From NCBI RefSeq assembly GCF_014898055.3, contig NW_023601433.1:71965683-72029682 (forward strand): DNA of 64,000 nt, read 5' to 3'. The stretch comes from Talpa occidentalis. Its lineage: Eukaryota > Chordata > Mammalia > Eulipotyphla > Talpidae. A model generated the notes under the pieces. That model searched no databases. It was not told the origin of the DNA and was given only the letters and a program-made list of their open reading frames with translations. Below are positions 36,701-47,469 of this stretch, piece by piece; position 1 is the stretch's first letter, and each line of letters begins with the position of its first letter. Both the position numbers and the translations under genes were made by a program.

Positions 36701-38856
36701 TAGTATACATATTGATTATGTTCCTTTGGGTTACTCAGATTATAGAACATGTTTGTCATGCTAAAGAACTTCAGTGATGCCTATAAAAGTTTTCAGCTCA
36801 TAAGCTTGTTGGGTACCCAACAGTCAGTTCTTCAGTATTTTGAGTATTCCTCTGTGATAATGCACTATTTAAATCAGACTTTCTGAAACTGAATCTGCAT
36901 TCACACTGACTGTTCTTTCCCCCATAAATTCAGCAAATTTCTAGACAATTGACATGCTGATTGTGTCTCCTTGCTGGAGCAGCCTGCAGCTGTTCAGTAA
37001 TTGCCCTTTAAGAACAAATGCTGCTTCATTGCAGCTTTTTTCTCCACATATACAGAAATAATTAAAAAAAAAAAAAGAAACAAAACCCCAAAACATTGTG
37101 TTGTGAATCTTCAAGAGTTCAAGATAATTTTATCATGGAGTAGAGTCAATACTTTGGGAAACTAATATTCATACTCATGATTACACTTTTCTGAGTAAGA
37201 GCAAAAATTTGCCAAAAAAGCAACTGAATCCATCTGAGGCGGTGGGTGGGTTACAAATTCAGAACCACATCCACTGCTGTGGATTCTAAGATCTGACTTT
37301 TCCCAACTCTTGGATCAACCTAACTTTTATGCAATCCCTGGGGAAGAGAGGAGAGGAGGGGATGGTGATTAAAATTGGGGCAGGTGTCTCCTCAAGTGTG
37401 TGCCTTCACTAGTCAGCAGGTAAACCTGCAAAGTTTGTCTTTTCTCCCACTGAGTTAGTCATTCACTGTTATTGTCTCAAGAAATGCAAGTGAAGTGGCT
37501 GGCATGCACACTGGATTTTCTGAAGCAGTGACCATTTTATGTAAATGAACTCTCTTTAAAGTCAATTTATTTTTATACCTTTTTTGGGTTTCATTTTATG
37601 CTAAAACATCCTCCAATTAGAATTAAAAAAAAATCCATTGTCAGACTAAGAGTTTAGTTTTGGTTTTGAAAGGTGCTGCCCTCCCACTTCAGGAGCACCC
37701 ACACTTTCTAAGGGCTTCCCATTTATGGCAGTTTCTCTGTGGCCACACTGCAGTCTGATAATAAAGTGGAAGTCTTCAGTAGTACAGGGCTCCTTTCTCC
37801 CCCTTCCCCTGAGGCCAGAGGCCAGGCAGGGACACAGGGCTGTTTCAGGTGGGACTGAGTCCCAGAGGAGGCATTCCACCCTTCCAGATGAGGCCTGTGG
37901 GCTGTGTTCAGAGAGTAAACTTCAGCTGCTTAGGAACCAAAAGCCAGACTCAGAAGTCATAATCAAAAAAAAAAAAAAAAAGGCTTACCCCACCCCATCC
38001 TTACTGCACCAGTCATTTCTATATCTTTAGCCTCTGGTCTTTCCTCTGGTACCCTTGTAAGTTGTCTGCAAGGACTCTGGCTGTCCAAAGCCCTTGATTG
38101 CCCAGGCCCTACTTTGCTCTCTGCCAAGAAGTACCCATTCCAGTAACTAGGTCTTGCTAGAAATAGCATTCAAGGAATCCCGTGGATACTCCACTGAGCC
38201 TGCACACCTAGGGGCCATGTGTACTTCCCAAAGAAGAATTTGTTACACCAGATCTGTATTCAGTGGACAAACTGTGTTCTTGAGGATATTCTTTTCTCAG
38301 GGGAGAGGTGGTTTGGAGGGACAGAGTGTGGGCTGGGAGTTAGTGCTCCTGGACTTGTGACTTGGAAGGCATTTCTGTGGTTGTTAACCCTCCCCAGCTA
38401 GTTTGCAAATTTGTAAAATGTGCTAGACCTCTGCCCATTATCACAACTCTGGACTCCAGAGTCTGTGAGTCAAGGGTAGTCCAGCACAGGGAATTTCACA
38501 GTCCTGGATTTATAAATGCAGAGTACACCCCAACATGATTTGCTTTTTGCACTCACTGTAATTTGAAAAAGCTATTTGAATTAACTTTCAGAAACTCTCA
38601 AAATATAATTTCGTTTTATTAAGCATGTATATCAGGAGGATCAATAAAACATTTTGATTCATTGAAAAGAGATGTTATGTAATTACAAAGAATTGTTTGC
38701 TGTTGATTTCCAAGTTGATATTAGGCTCAGAAATATTTTTTAGAAGATAACTATGAGGCATATTAAAAGAACCCTTCAGGGAACTGAGATATTTGCATGC
38801 CTTTAAAACATTCTGTTATAAAGCCAGTTGCCCCTATAAATTGCACTTCATGAGAA

Positions 38857-38952
38857 CTCCCTCCTCTCCTCCTCCCTTCTCCTCCTCCTGCCTCTCTCAC
38901 CTTCCCTCCCCCCTCCCTCCTTCCCTTTTCCTTCCTTTTCTTTCTCTTTCTT
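38857..38952. repeat. pyrimidine-rich (CT) tract
   Basis: About 96 bases of almost pure C and T on the + strand with few interruptions, just before the SINE cluster. Confidence 0.9.
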
Positions 38953-39015
38953 CATTCATTCATTTTTTCATTTTTTAATGATAGGTAACTTCATTTTCTA
39001 TTATTTTTATTTTTA

Positions 39016-39275
39016 TTTTTTTAAGATTTATCTATACAAGAACCGGGGTACAGGCCATATGTGTGGGAGGGTGAGAGGATTCACCAGAGACAGAGCAGGG
39101 AGCAGAACAGGCAGACTGACGAAGTACACTGCTGAGGGGAGCAGTGGGCATGACAGGAGAGGTCTGCTGCACCATGTGGGACCCTCGCCGGTGGCCGGGG
39201 ATCGAACCAGCACTGCAGAGGCTATGGACAGCTTCACAGTGTGGTGCTCAACCACCTGAGCCACCAGGGAGGCCC
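39016..39275 (-). mobile_element. tRNA-related SINE, older subtype, first of three clustered copies
   Basis: Marks: aagaaccggggtacaggcca and gaggattcaccagagaca; B box intact as its reverse complement (gggatcgaacc). It ends ccaccagggaggccc and abuts the next SINE directly. Confidence 0.92.
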
Positions 39276-39517
39276 TTCTTATTTTTTTAATTTTTGTCTA
39301 GAAGAACTAGAGTGTACGCTAGAGGTACAGGGGGTGAGAGGATTCACCAGAGACAGAGCAGGGAACAGAACAGGCAGACTGAGGAAATACACTGCTGAGG
39401 GGAGCAGCGGGTGAGACAGGATAGGTCTGCTGTGCCATGTGGGTTACTGTCTGGCCAGGGATCAAACTCAGGCCATAGTGGTGATAGTGCTTACCCTTAT
39501 GCCAATAGGGAGGCCCC
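39276..39517 (-). mobile_element. tRNA-related SINE, older and more diverged, second clustered copy
   Basis: Recognised by gaggattcaccagagaca, aatacactgctgagggga and the closing agggaggcccc. The B-box region is eroded. Its tail merges with the preceding SINE, suggesting that the first inserted into or beside the T-rich tail of this one. Confidence 0.85.
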
Positions 39518-39765
39518 ATTCATCCATTTATTAAGAGAAGTGAATACTGTGTCTATGTAAGGGATCATGTCAGGGACTAAATGAGATCCATCATTTACCA
39601 AAGATTCTTTGCTTTTAGAAAACATTTCTTTTGAAATTTTTTTAAATTTTCAAATTTTGAAGGCAGGTTGTCTTTTTAAAATAGATATGGGAATACATGT
39701 TTTTCTGTATGGATAACAAAACACATAGTCGATGACTTGTAAGAGCATAGTCTCACCATTATGAC

Positions 39766-40039
39766 TTTTTTTTTAAAAGATTTATTTTATTTATTTATAC
39801 AAGAACCAGGGTACAGTCAGAAGCGCAGGAGGATGAGAGGATTCACCAGAGACAGAGCGGGGAACAGAACAGGCAGACTGACAAAATACACTGCTGAGGG
39901 GAGCAGCAGGTGCAACAGGAGAGGTCTGCAGCGCCATGTGCGACCCTCGCCATCCAGCTGGGATCGAACCAGCACTGCAGAGGCTGCAGACAGCTTCATA
40001 GCACGGCACTCAGCTGCCTGCACTAGCAGGGGAGGCCCG
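39766..40039 (-). mobile_element. tRNA-related SINE, mixed subtype, third clustered copy
   Basis: Perfect duplication ccattatgactt at 39756-39767 and 40040-40051, overlapping the T-run by two bases. It combines gtacagtcagaagcgcagga (young mark) with gaggattcaccagagaca (older mark), so it looks intermediate between the two subtypes. Confidence 0.94.
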
Positions 40040-40099
40040 CCATTATGACTTATTGCACCACCTGATTGTAGTCTGTGGGTTTCTCTACTATACTCTTTC

Positions 40100-40270
40100 T
40101 ATCCTTGAGAGGCAGTACTTGATCTGGACTTCCACTCAGCTTCACCCATTCTCTCCCTGTGACCTTGGGCAAGACTTGGTCATCCCAGCTATAAAATGAG
40201 AACCATGCAGTTGTTGGGAGGACTACCTGAGCGGGACCTGGCACATGATATGTACTGTTTAAGTGCTGTT
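40100..40270 (+). repeat. MIR SINE fragment
   Basis: ctgtgaccttgggcaagact and the aaaatgagaacc segment followed by cctggcacatgatatg fit the MIR core and 3' part. Confidence 0.6.
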
Positions 40271-40299
40271 TCACTTGCAATTATTTGTAAACATGACTT

Positions 40300-40560
40300 T
40301 TTTGTTACTCGGAGCTGCCCTGACCAGTGCAGTAGCCAGTCACCACACGTAGCTTTTGAGCACTTGAAATGCAACAAGTCTGAATTAGAAGGTGTTGTCA
40401 ATGTGAAATGTATACCAGAGTCTAAAGACTTCATATTAAAACAAGAATATAGACTATCTCATTAATAACTTTATATTGATTACATGTTAAAATGATAATG
40501 TGTTTGATGTATTGGGTTAAATAGAATGTTACTAAGACTAAATCACACATAGGGTTCATG
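40300..40560. mobile_element. second ancient DNA transposon piece, related to the one in intron 4
   Basis: gagcacttgaaatgcaacaa, ttgattacatgttaaaatga and tattgggttaaataga are consecutive blocks of a longer member of what appears to be the same mammal-wide family. Confidence 0.5.
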
Positions 40561-40802
40561 TTATCCTTCTATGGGACACTGCTAATTCAGATTAAAATAT
40601 CATGACATACAAGTAAAGGAAATGCTTGAAGTCTGGTGTCATAAAGTAAAGCCACAAATACTGATACTGTGAAAAAATGTTTTCAAAAACTTGCTTCTTT
40701 CTATTTGAGAAGCCACATTTCTAGTTTATCTTATCACATTGTTCTGTAAACCCAGGTGATTTGATATTTCCCTTTTCAATAATTATTTATATTCTCTTTC
40801 AG

Positions 40803-40854
40803 TGACAAGTTCACTAGATTTTGTCAGTGGAAAAATGTGGAGTTAAATATCCAT
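40803..40854 (+). CDS. GRK3: GRK3 exon 7 (residues 168-185, RGS-homology to kinase link)
   Basis: 52 bp, the shortest exon in the window; acceptor tctctttcag, donor gtgagt. The opening T completes Ser168, followed by [17 protein letters not shown]. The block is identical in GRK2 and GRK3 as I recall them, and forms the connection between the RGS-homology bundle and the kinase small lobe. It was located by the match to this conserved block and the phase-compatible splice sites, since it is too short to stand out as an open frame. Confidence 0.95.
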
Positions 40855-42517
40855 GTGAGTATCATCTTTTTTCCTTTTTTCTTTAAATAAAAACTTCCTC
40901 TGGTTTAACTTCATGAGAAAATACTTTTTCTGGAGCGTACTCCCCAGGGTCTCGCCTGCCCGAGCAGATGTCCTCACGGCTTTATGTATGAAAAATTCAG
41001 CCTCCCATACCCAATTGTAAACCATTGAGCTTCAGTTCTATTTTTTCATACTGGATTTAGGATGCATTGTTTATCTAAGAAAGGCTATTTTAAGCAGTAA
41101 TTGACCCTTTAACAGAAACAGTAGTGACAACACACGTCTTTTCCCCATACTGTAATTCCTGTAGATGCTTGTCTTTTGCCTTCCTGGTAAAGTTCCTATT
41201 CTTTTTCTTTGTGTGAGGTGTAATTGTGTAATAAAAATGACGATATCTTTCACTCTCCCAAGTTTCCATCTTCTTTTTAAGATTATTTTGGGGATGATGA
41301 AAGCTCGCCTCAAGCACAGACTGTTTTGCAGTGTCTGCATTCCCTTCGCTGTCCTTTCCATTTTCAGTGTCAGGAATTCTAGGTCAGAAACTTTACTTCG
41401 CTTTTGAACCACACATTTCTTTGTACAACTTCTCTTCCTGTCTTCTTTTCTTCCTTCACATGGGTTTGCAATTGGGAAAAATAATAACTGGAACTTTTCT
41501 GTGGGGGGAAGTTTTTACTTGAACAACACTGCTAGAAGAAGATGTTTACTTTTTTTTTTTTTTCTACTTCCCCTTTCCATTGCATTTCCTGGCAGGATTT
41601 AGAAGCAAAAAGCCATAACATATATATTTTTAAATCCTTTATATCTGCTGTGGATCTTCCTTGCGCGTGTGTCCTTTAACAGACCTGGTATCCTCAGATC
41701 CTTGGTATGTCGCTTGTGAGACCTGTGGGCCAAATGCTCCAACCTGGCTGTTTAAGCACTGTATGGGGCAACCCTTCAAGAATCTGACCCTTAATTTGCC
41801 AGGATATGTAAACTAGTAAGCATTTGCTATTGTCCACGGATGCAGGACTCTCTCTTTGCCTTTGCACTATCTCACGCTATTAAAACTCCTTAGAAAGGAG
41901 GGCATTGCTGAGAGTAATTGACAAAAGGCGAGTGCTTATGAATAAAGCCTCTGTATCTGCTTCACTCACACTTAGTCTTGTTTCATGCTCACATGCCCAG
42001 CACGAGTCTTCTCCATTCACTGATGTTATCGATAAAAAATTCACATGGCCGGCGTCTGTTAGCTTTTCTGGTCATATGGCTCACTACTATGAAAACACAG
42101 ATGCTCTCGATGTAAACTTATTTTTCCACCATGACAGCTCCTGAAATTGTTGAATTGTTCCCAAACTTGAAGCTTCAGAGTAGCGGAGGTTGCTTGGCAT
42201 TTTGACCAGAAGTTTTAGTCTCTGGTCTTCAAGGTATCCATCTTGTAATCTAAGATTTATGAGACTGAAAACACAATCTAACTTGACTGCTAATCTGTCA
42301 TCTTCCCACTGGCCTCCTTTTTGTACATTTGGGAAGTAGAGCAGAAGGAAATTCTGGAAAGTCTTCTCCACCCTGTCTCTCTCATCTCTCACTTTGAAAG
42401 GGGCAGATCCCTATATCAAAGTTGTTGTTTTAGTAACTGTACATGTTTTGTGTGATGAAATATTTACGATACAGTTTTATGCAGTTTATGTTTTTATTTT
42501 GTATTTTAAACTCACAG
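40855..42517. other. GRK3 intron 7
   Basis: About 1.7 kb with no interspersed repeat that I could recognise. Several short open stretches on both strands show no family resemblance. Confidence 0.75.
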
Positions 42518-42609
42518 TTGACCATGAATGATTTCAGCGTACATAGGATCATTGGGCGAGGAGGATTTGGTGAAGTCTATGGTTGCAGGAAAGCCGACAC
42601 TGGAAAAAT
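42518..42609 (+). CDS. GRK3: GRK3 exon 8 (residues 186-216, glycine-rich ATP loop)
   Basis: 92 bp; acceptor aactcacag, donor gtaaga. It encodes [20 protein letters not shown] and then [10 protein letters not shown], ending with AT of the Met216 codon. The kinase domain starts around residue 191, and GRGGFGEV at 198-205 is the P-loop (G-x-G-x-x-G-x-V) that covers the ATP phosphates. Asp190 matches GRK2; human GRK3 has Glu here as I remember it. The G that completes Met216 opens exon 9, which carries the catalytic lysine. Confidence 0.96.
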
Positions 42610-43649
42610 GTAAGATTCGATGCTCATATATTTTGCCGGGAATACTAAGAAGGTTTTATGTTTGCATCCAAAGAAAATCCCCACATAGACACGTGGAAGC
42701 CCATGATCTCGCTCTTGAAGTAATTTGCCTAACAAAGAAAGAGGCTACATTTTGTCAAGCATAGAAAATGAGAACAAAAACCTGGGACCTCTGCTCTTAG
42801 GGCTAAGTGGGAAATTAACCCATCTTTTGTCTTGCATCACCCTCCATGGTTCAGTCAGGGGTCCAGAAGTAAGTGAGAAGGACATTGTATTTACACAACC
42901 TGCCAGACTGATCATACTTGCAAAGGAGTCTCTGCAGAGGAGACCCTGTCTTCTAAATAGTGATTTAGTGTGGGCCTGTGACTTAGTCTGGGCAGCTGTG
43001 GGTGAGGTAGCATTCTAGATGTTGGTTCTTCAGGTGAGTAGTTGGGTGCTGTGAGAAGGATGCTCTGTTGTGATGATAACAATTGTGGGGTCCTTCATTC
43101 ACTTTTCTTATAGGAGGTTGATGTGAGGCAATTGAATATACACAAGCCAGGCACAAGGGTCTTCTGGAAAGTGAGTGGTGGAATTGTTAACTGGGGTGGC
43201 GGGGGGGGGAATTTATTTTTAAATTGGAAGCAGTTTACAAGAACATATTTCTGAAAGTAAATGAAAATGGAAATAGAGGACTTGATAGACCCTGATTTAC
43301 AAGTTTGATTAAGTGACAGGCATGTTAGAACAGTGGACAGCCTGTGTCTGTGAAGTTCAGTTTATGAAATCATTCAGTGTAAGAAGGAATAATAGGGGCC
43401 GCCTGATGCTGGGCCTGTCTCCCTGTGCCACCCTAGCAGTGCCTACAAGTCATCACTCAGCTTCTGCTTGGGTCCTTTCTGGGATTGGGCACTAGCTGTT
43501 TTGCCAGACAGTCCTTTCTGCTTTCTAATGGGTCCTGTGGTTGGCCTGTAATTTATTATTTGGGGCCTGAAATTAATCTTGGGTCATGTGTGCCCATTCC
43601 GCTTCTTCCTGCTTTGGGAGGACCCCATACAAGATGAAGCCAATGACAG

Positions 43650-43860
43650 CCTCACCTAGTCATCCAGAGAGTGGGTCCTGGCATCAGATTCAGCTCCCAC
43701 ACTTTCTGGCCTGGACAAAGCCTGCTTTATTTGAACCTTCATATCCTAGTCTATAAGGTAGGAAAAATAAAAGTGCTGACCTTGTTGTAAGAATTCAATG
43801 TGATAGCACATTATAAAGGACTTGGAACACTGCTGTCCCATGGTAAGTATTAGTCAACCA
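43650..43860 (+). repeat. MIR SINE fragment
   Basis: gtcctggcatcagattcagc, ataaggtaggaaaaataaaa and ttgttgtaagaattcaatgt follow MIR order. Confidence 0.5.
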
Positions 43861-44574
43861 AAGGCCCTTATGAAATCCTTCTTCCCCATCCTGTGCCCAC
43901 ACAGTAGACTTTTTGATCCTAAATGATGCTTGTCTTTGTTTGTCAGTTACTATAATGCACTAAATGTGTCTTATGTCATTATCTTACCTTGCCCAGGTAT
44001 TAAGAAAGTCTAGTCTGTTGTGTGATGTTCTAAAGGTGAATAGTATCAACTTGTTTCTTTATACACTGACTCCCCAAAAGAGCCCTTATGTGGTAAATGG
44101 TCTCTCTGTAGATTAAGGGTAGACTCTTATCAGGAGTCACAGCTAGAAAGTGGTGGAGCTCAGGTGCTGTGACCCTCGTGTATGTCCTTTCCAGGCCCCA
44201 GGCTGCCCTGAGCTCTGGCCCTGGGCGGCCCTGAGGCTACTTCATGGTGTTCCTCCTCAAGGCCCACGTGTGGATCTTCTCTGCTTGGTAGTGGGAAGGC
44301 TTCATGAAACACCATCTTGGTAGAGGATGGTGATGGAAGTATGGAGCATTTTGGAAATTCTTTATTATAAGAATGAGTGTTTAAAGAGCACATCATTTCC
44401 TGTGACCTCATGTTTGATCCCTATACTTAAGCGAATTAGTCTCAATGGATTTATTATACAGAACTCCTAGAAAAGTGCATAAAATAGTAAATTTGAACAT
44501 TTATCTCTGCTTTGCTGTAGCATATGACTCATGATCAGCTGGAAGTGAGTGGATTCTGTGTGTCTTGCACAGTC

Positions 44575-44620
44575 CAGCAGCTATCCACTCGTGCACCCAG
44601 CAGCTATCCACTCGTGCACC
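44575..44620 (+). repeat. 23-bp perfect tandem duplication
   Basis: Two identical units beginning cagcagctatccactcgtgc at 44575 and 44598. Confidence 0.95.
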
Positions 44621-44839
44621 CATCAGTGGGAATTTAGAGTCACATACAAAGAATTTCACACAGAAAGCCTGAAACCCTTCTAAAAGTTTCCTTTCAGTTT
44701 TCTGTTGCCATGCTAAAAAAATATCCTGCTGTCTTTAACCCGTGATTATAGGGTATGACAAATAACATGTCTATATTTCCATATTTATGAGTTTGCTTCA
44801 GGTTTTTGAGACTCTTAAGTTGTCAACTGTTTCTTGTTC

Positions 44840-44874
44840 TTACTCAAATACTATGATTTGAGTAATCATAGTAT
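44840..44874. repeat. overlapping inverted repeats
   Basis: ttactcaaat pairs with atttgagtaa (44840-44849 with 44856-44865), and atactatga pairs with tcatagtat (44848-44856 with 44866-44874). The two possible hairpins exclude each other. Confidence 0.8.
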
Positions 44875-45071
44875 TGATAACTCTATTGATAACTATTAAT
44901 AACTATATCAAGATTGAAGCAGATCAATAAAATAACATTCCATAGCATGTTTTTTTTGAGCACTGTTCCTTCCCATTTTGTTAAACTCAGTGTTTTAAGA
45001 GTCTTACACTCTGTGCATTCTTATAAAATCTTGACCTTTTCTGGATTCACATTTCTTAAATGCTAAATATC

Positions 45072-45118
45072 ATACACACACACACAAACACACACACACC
45101 TTGAGACACACACACACA
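45072..45118. repeat. interrupted CA microsatellite
   Basis: Two CA blocks separated by aaac and cttgag. Confidence 0.9.
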
Positions 45119-45205
45119 GAAGTACTGGGCAGCAGCAATACATGTACAGACTTTCTCCCCTACTTTATTAGTGTCTGTCTATTTTATGTTCTTATTTAAC
45201 TGGGA

Positions 45206-45313
45206 TGTCTATGCATGTAATGCTAGAAATATCTATGCCCATTGCACATTTCATGTGTATGCCAAGCTACTGTGTTTTAGTTCAACATGTGTCTGTGCAT
45301 CTAATGCTAGAAA
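45206..45313 (+). repeat. partial tandem repeat, 84-bp period
   Basis: tgtctatgcatgtaatgcta at 45206 recurs as tgtctgtgcatctaatgcta at 45290, 84 bp later; both continue with gaaa. The second unit is cut short after about 24 bp. Confidence 0.8.
45236..45292 (+). repeat. 57-bp direct repeat, copy 1 (upstream of exon 9)
   Basis: Begins tgcccattgcacatttcatg and ends caacatgtgt. It matches 46751-46807 at 54 of 57 positions. It lies inside an 84-bp-period partial tandem repeat (45206-45313). Confidence 0.95.
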
Positions 45314-45319
45314 ATTATT

Positions 45320-45560
45320 GCTTGATTTTTAAAATATCCTTTCATTTTGACATACAGAGTTAGTATAGGGAGTTCCCATGTATCCCACACCCAGTGTCCT
45401 CATCTTACCCATTTGAGACATTTGTCACAACAAATAAGCTCACAGATACATTGTTATTAACTGAAGTCTCTTCTCAGATTTATTTCATTTTTACCCAGTG
45501 ACCCTTTCTGTTGCAGGATCCCCTATTACGTTTTATCAGGATGTCTCCTTAAGCTCCTTT
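45320..45560. mobile_element. old LINE 3'-end fragment
   Basis: Resembles a common mammalian LINE 3'-end consensus (gagttcccatgtatcccaca-like and ttgcaggatcccctattacg-like blocks). Family and orientation are uncertain. Confidence 0.4.
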
Positions 45561-46105
45561 AGACTATGTTGACTTTTCAGACTTTCCTGGTTTTTGATGG
45601 CCTGGGTGCCTTTGAGGCATCCGTGTCAAGTACATTGTAGACTATCTTTTAGTTAGGGTTGTCTGATGCTTTTCTTGTCGTTAGAGTGGGGTTGTGAGTA
45701 TTTGGAAGGAAGATCACAGAAGTGAAATGCCAGATGGTAAAACGCCATCACATCACATCAGGGTACGTGTTACTTGCCTGGTTTATCACACAAATTAGTC
45801 TCAACCACTTGGCTGAGGTCGAGTTTCTCAGGCGTTCCCCTGACCAGGTCACACTCCTCTTTCCACCACACGAGGCTTACTGTGTGCACCCATACCTAAA
45901 TGGGGTGCTTGAATGGGGTGCTGATTTTTTCCATTAATAGTTGCAAAATTAAAAATAAATTTTGTATGGCATTTGGGTACCATTTTGGTTTGTTTAAATA
46001 CAGGGGGAACCTTTGGAAAGTTCCCCCAATATGATGTGTAGTGCTTAAATCAATCAAGATATTTTTTCAGTGTAGATTTTTAAATAATGTTTGTTTTGTT
46101 TCTAG

Positions 46106-46205
46106 GTATGCAATGAAATGTCTGGATAAGAAGAGGATCAAGATGAAACAAGGAGAAACATTAGCCTTAAATGAAAGGATTATGTTGTCTCTCGTGAGCA
46201 CTGGA
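46106..46205 (+). CDS. GRK3: GRK3 exon 9 (residues 216-249, catalytic lysine and helix C)
   Basis: 100 bp; acceptor gtttctag, donor gtaagt. The opening G completes Met216, then [20 protein letters not shown] and [13 protein letters not shown] follow. The Lys in YAMK is K220, the ATP-anchoring lysine whose mutation gives the classic kinase-dead GRK2. The Glu in LNERIM belongs to helix C and is expected to pair with it. Loss of this exon would shift the frame (100 is not a multiple of three) and remove ATP binding. Two 57-bp near-identical direct repeats bracket it, at 45236 and 46751. Confidence 0.96.
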
Positions 46206-46750
46206 GTAAGTATTCCATTTTGAGCATTGCTTGTGTGTGTGTGTTATATATCAGAACAACTTATTTAAAATACAGGCTTTTTTTCCTGGCAAATTATGGG
46301 GCTAGCCTATTCCTGGGTGGAATAGAATTTATAGCAAGGAGCAGCAGCGCTAAGTTAATATAAGTGTGTAATCCAAATATTGTCTAATTTGGGGGTTAGG
46401 AAGTACTAGCAACCATCGTACTGTGCCCATGACTTCTCCCATTAGTACCTGTTTATGGCTTCCTTCTGGCAGAATATGGTGCCAGAGATGGCAGAAAAGA
46501 ATCACAGCATCATCAACAACAACAACAAAATCTCTTGAGTATAGTTAAGAATTAACTGCCTGACTGAGATGAAGTAATCCAGAGAAGGAAAAGTAACTCG
46601 CAGCTTTCATAAGTAAAAAGAAAGCAAGTGAGTTGGTTAATCAAATCTGAATGGCCCAGTTGGGGTTGTCCCCAGTAAAGGTGACTTTCTTGCACTGCTA
46701 ATTTGATCTGCTGTGGGCTTTCACCATTTCCATTTCCAACTCTGTGTTTC

Positions 46751-46807
46751 TGCCCATTGGACATTTCATGTGTATGGCAAGCTACTGTGTTTTAGCTCAA
46801 CATGTGT
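46751..46807 (+). repeat. 57-bp direct repeat, copy 2 (downstream of exon 9)
   Basis: Begins tgcccattggacatttcatg and ends caacatgtgt. Same orientation as copy 1, 1515 bp apart, with exon 9 between them. The flanks outside the 57 bp do not match. Confidence 0.95.
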
Positions 46808-47236
46808 GAAAACAGACTTTTAATCCGTGCCATCTTTTCTTTCAGAATAGATTCCCATTCTCAATTCTTTTTCTGTTAGTGGTATTACCCAGGCTCTAAA
46901 CCTTGGCCCTTACTTTATTTGTATACAGATGTGTATGAAAGTACATCAGGTAAATCCAGATCCCGGGAACCTGGGTGCCTGTGTGCATCAGCAGCCTGTC
47001 ACCCAGTGTTCAGAAGTGGCTGGGGAGCTGGGATCTAGAAGGAGGTTGCAAAATGAGTGTGGAGGGGCTGAACCTGAGCTGTGTAGCCCACATGAGAATT
47101 CAGTTTTTATCACCCAGCAGGGACAATTTGTCCCAGCTGGGACATGGACATAGACATGGGGAGGATTTCCATATAGCTTATCTGGGTTCTCAATAAAGTC
47201 ATCTTCACCCAAAGATGTAAAAGAATCACATTTTAA

Positions 47237-47469
47237 GATTTTATTTATTTGTTTTTTACATAGAAGAATGGGATTTAGGCCAGAGATGTGGGGGGGTGAG
47301 AGAATTTACCAGAGACAGAGACAGAGTGGGGAGCAGAACAGGTGGAACTATTGAAATACACTGCTGAGGGGAGCAGCAGGCAAGACAGGAGAGCTCTGCT
47401 GCACCATGTGGGTCGCGGCCAGAGAGGCAATAATGCTGAGACTTAACCCCTGGGCCACCAGGAAGGCCT
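47237..47469 (-). mobile_element. tRNA-related SINE, older, partly deleted
   Basis: Flanked by aagaatcacattttaa and aggaatcaaattttaa, an imperfect target duplication. The 5' portion is shortened (no clear B box), while gagaatttaccagagacaga and tacactgctgaggggagc remain. Confidence 0.88.

Larger units (their letters stand above)
36228..40802. other. GRK3 intron 6
   Basis: About 4.6 kb. It contains a 41-bp alternating purine-pyrimidine tract (36644), a pyrimidine-rich tract (38857), a cluster of three antisense SINEs (39.0-40.04 kb), a MIR piece and an old DNA transposon copy (40.3-40.56 kb). 36700-38850 contains no recognised element. Confidence 0.8.
42610..46105. other. GRK3 intron 8
   Basis: About 3.5 kb with a MIR piece (43.65-43.86 kb), a 23-bp tandem duplication (44575), an overlapping inverted-repeat pair (44840), a CA-rich microsatellite (45072), an 84-bp-period partial tandem repeat (45206) and an old LINE 3'-end fragment near 45320-45560. 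Confidence 0.75.

Noticed and set aside
46041..46223. 60-codon frame through exon 9 as its own gene
   Set aside because: It combines intron 8 sequence, exon 9 and a few intron 9 codons.
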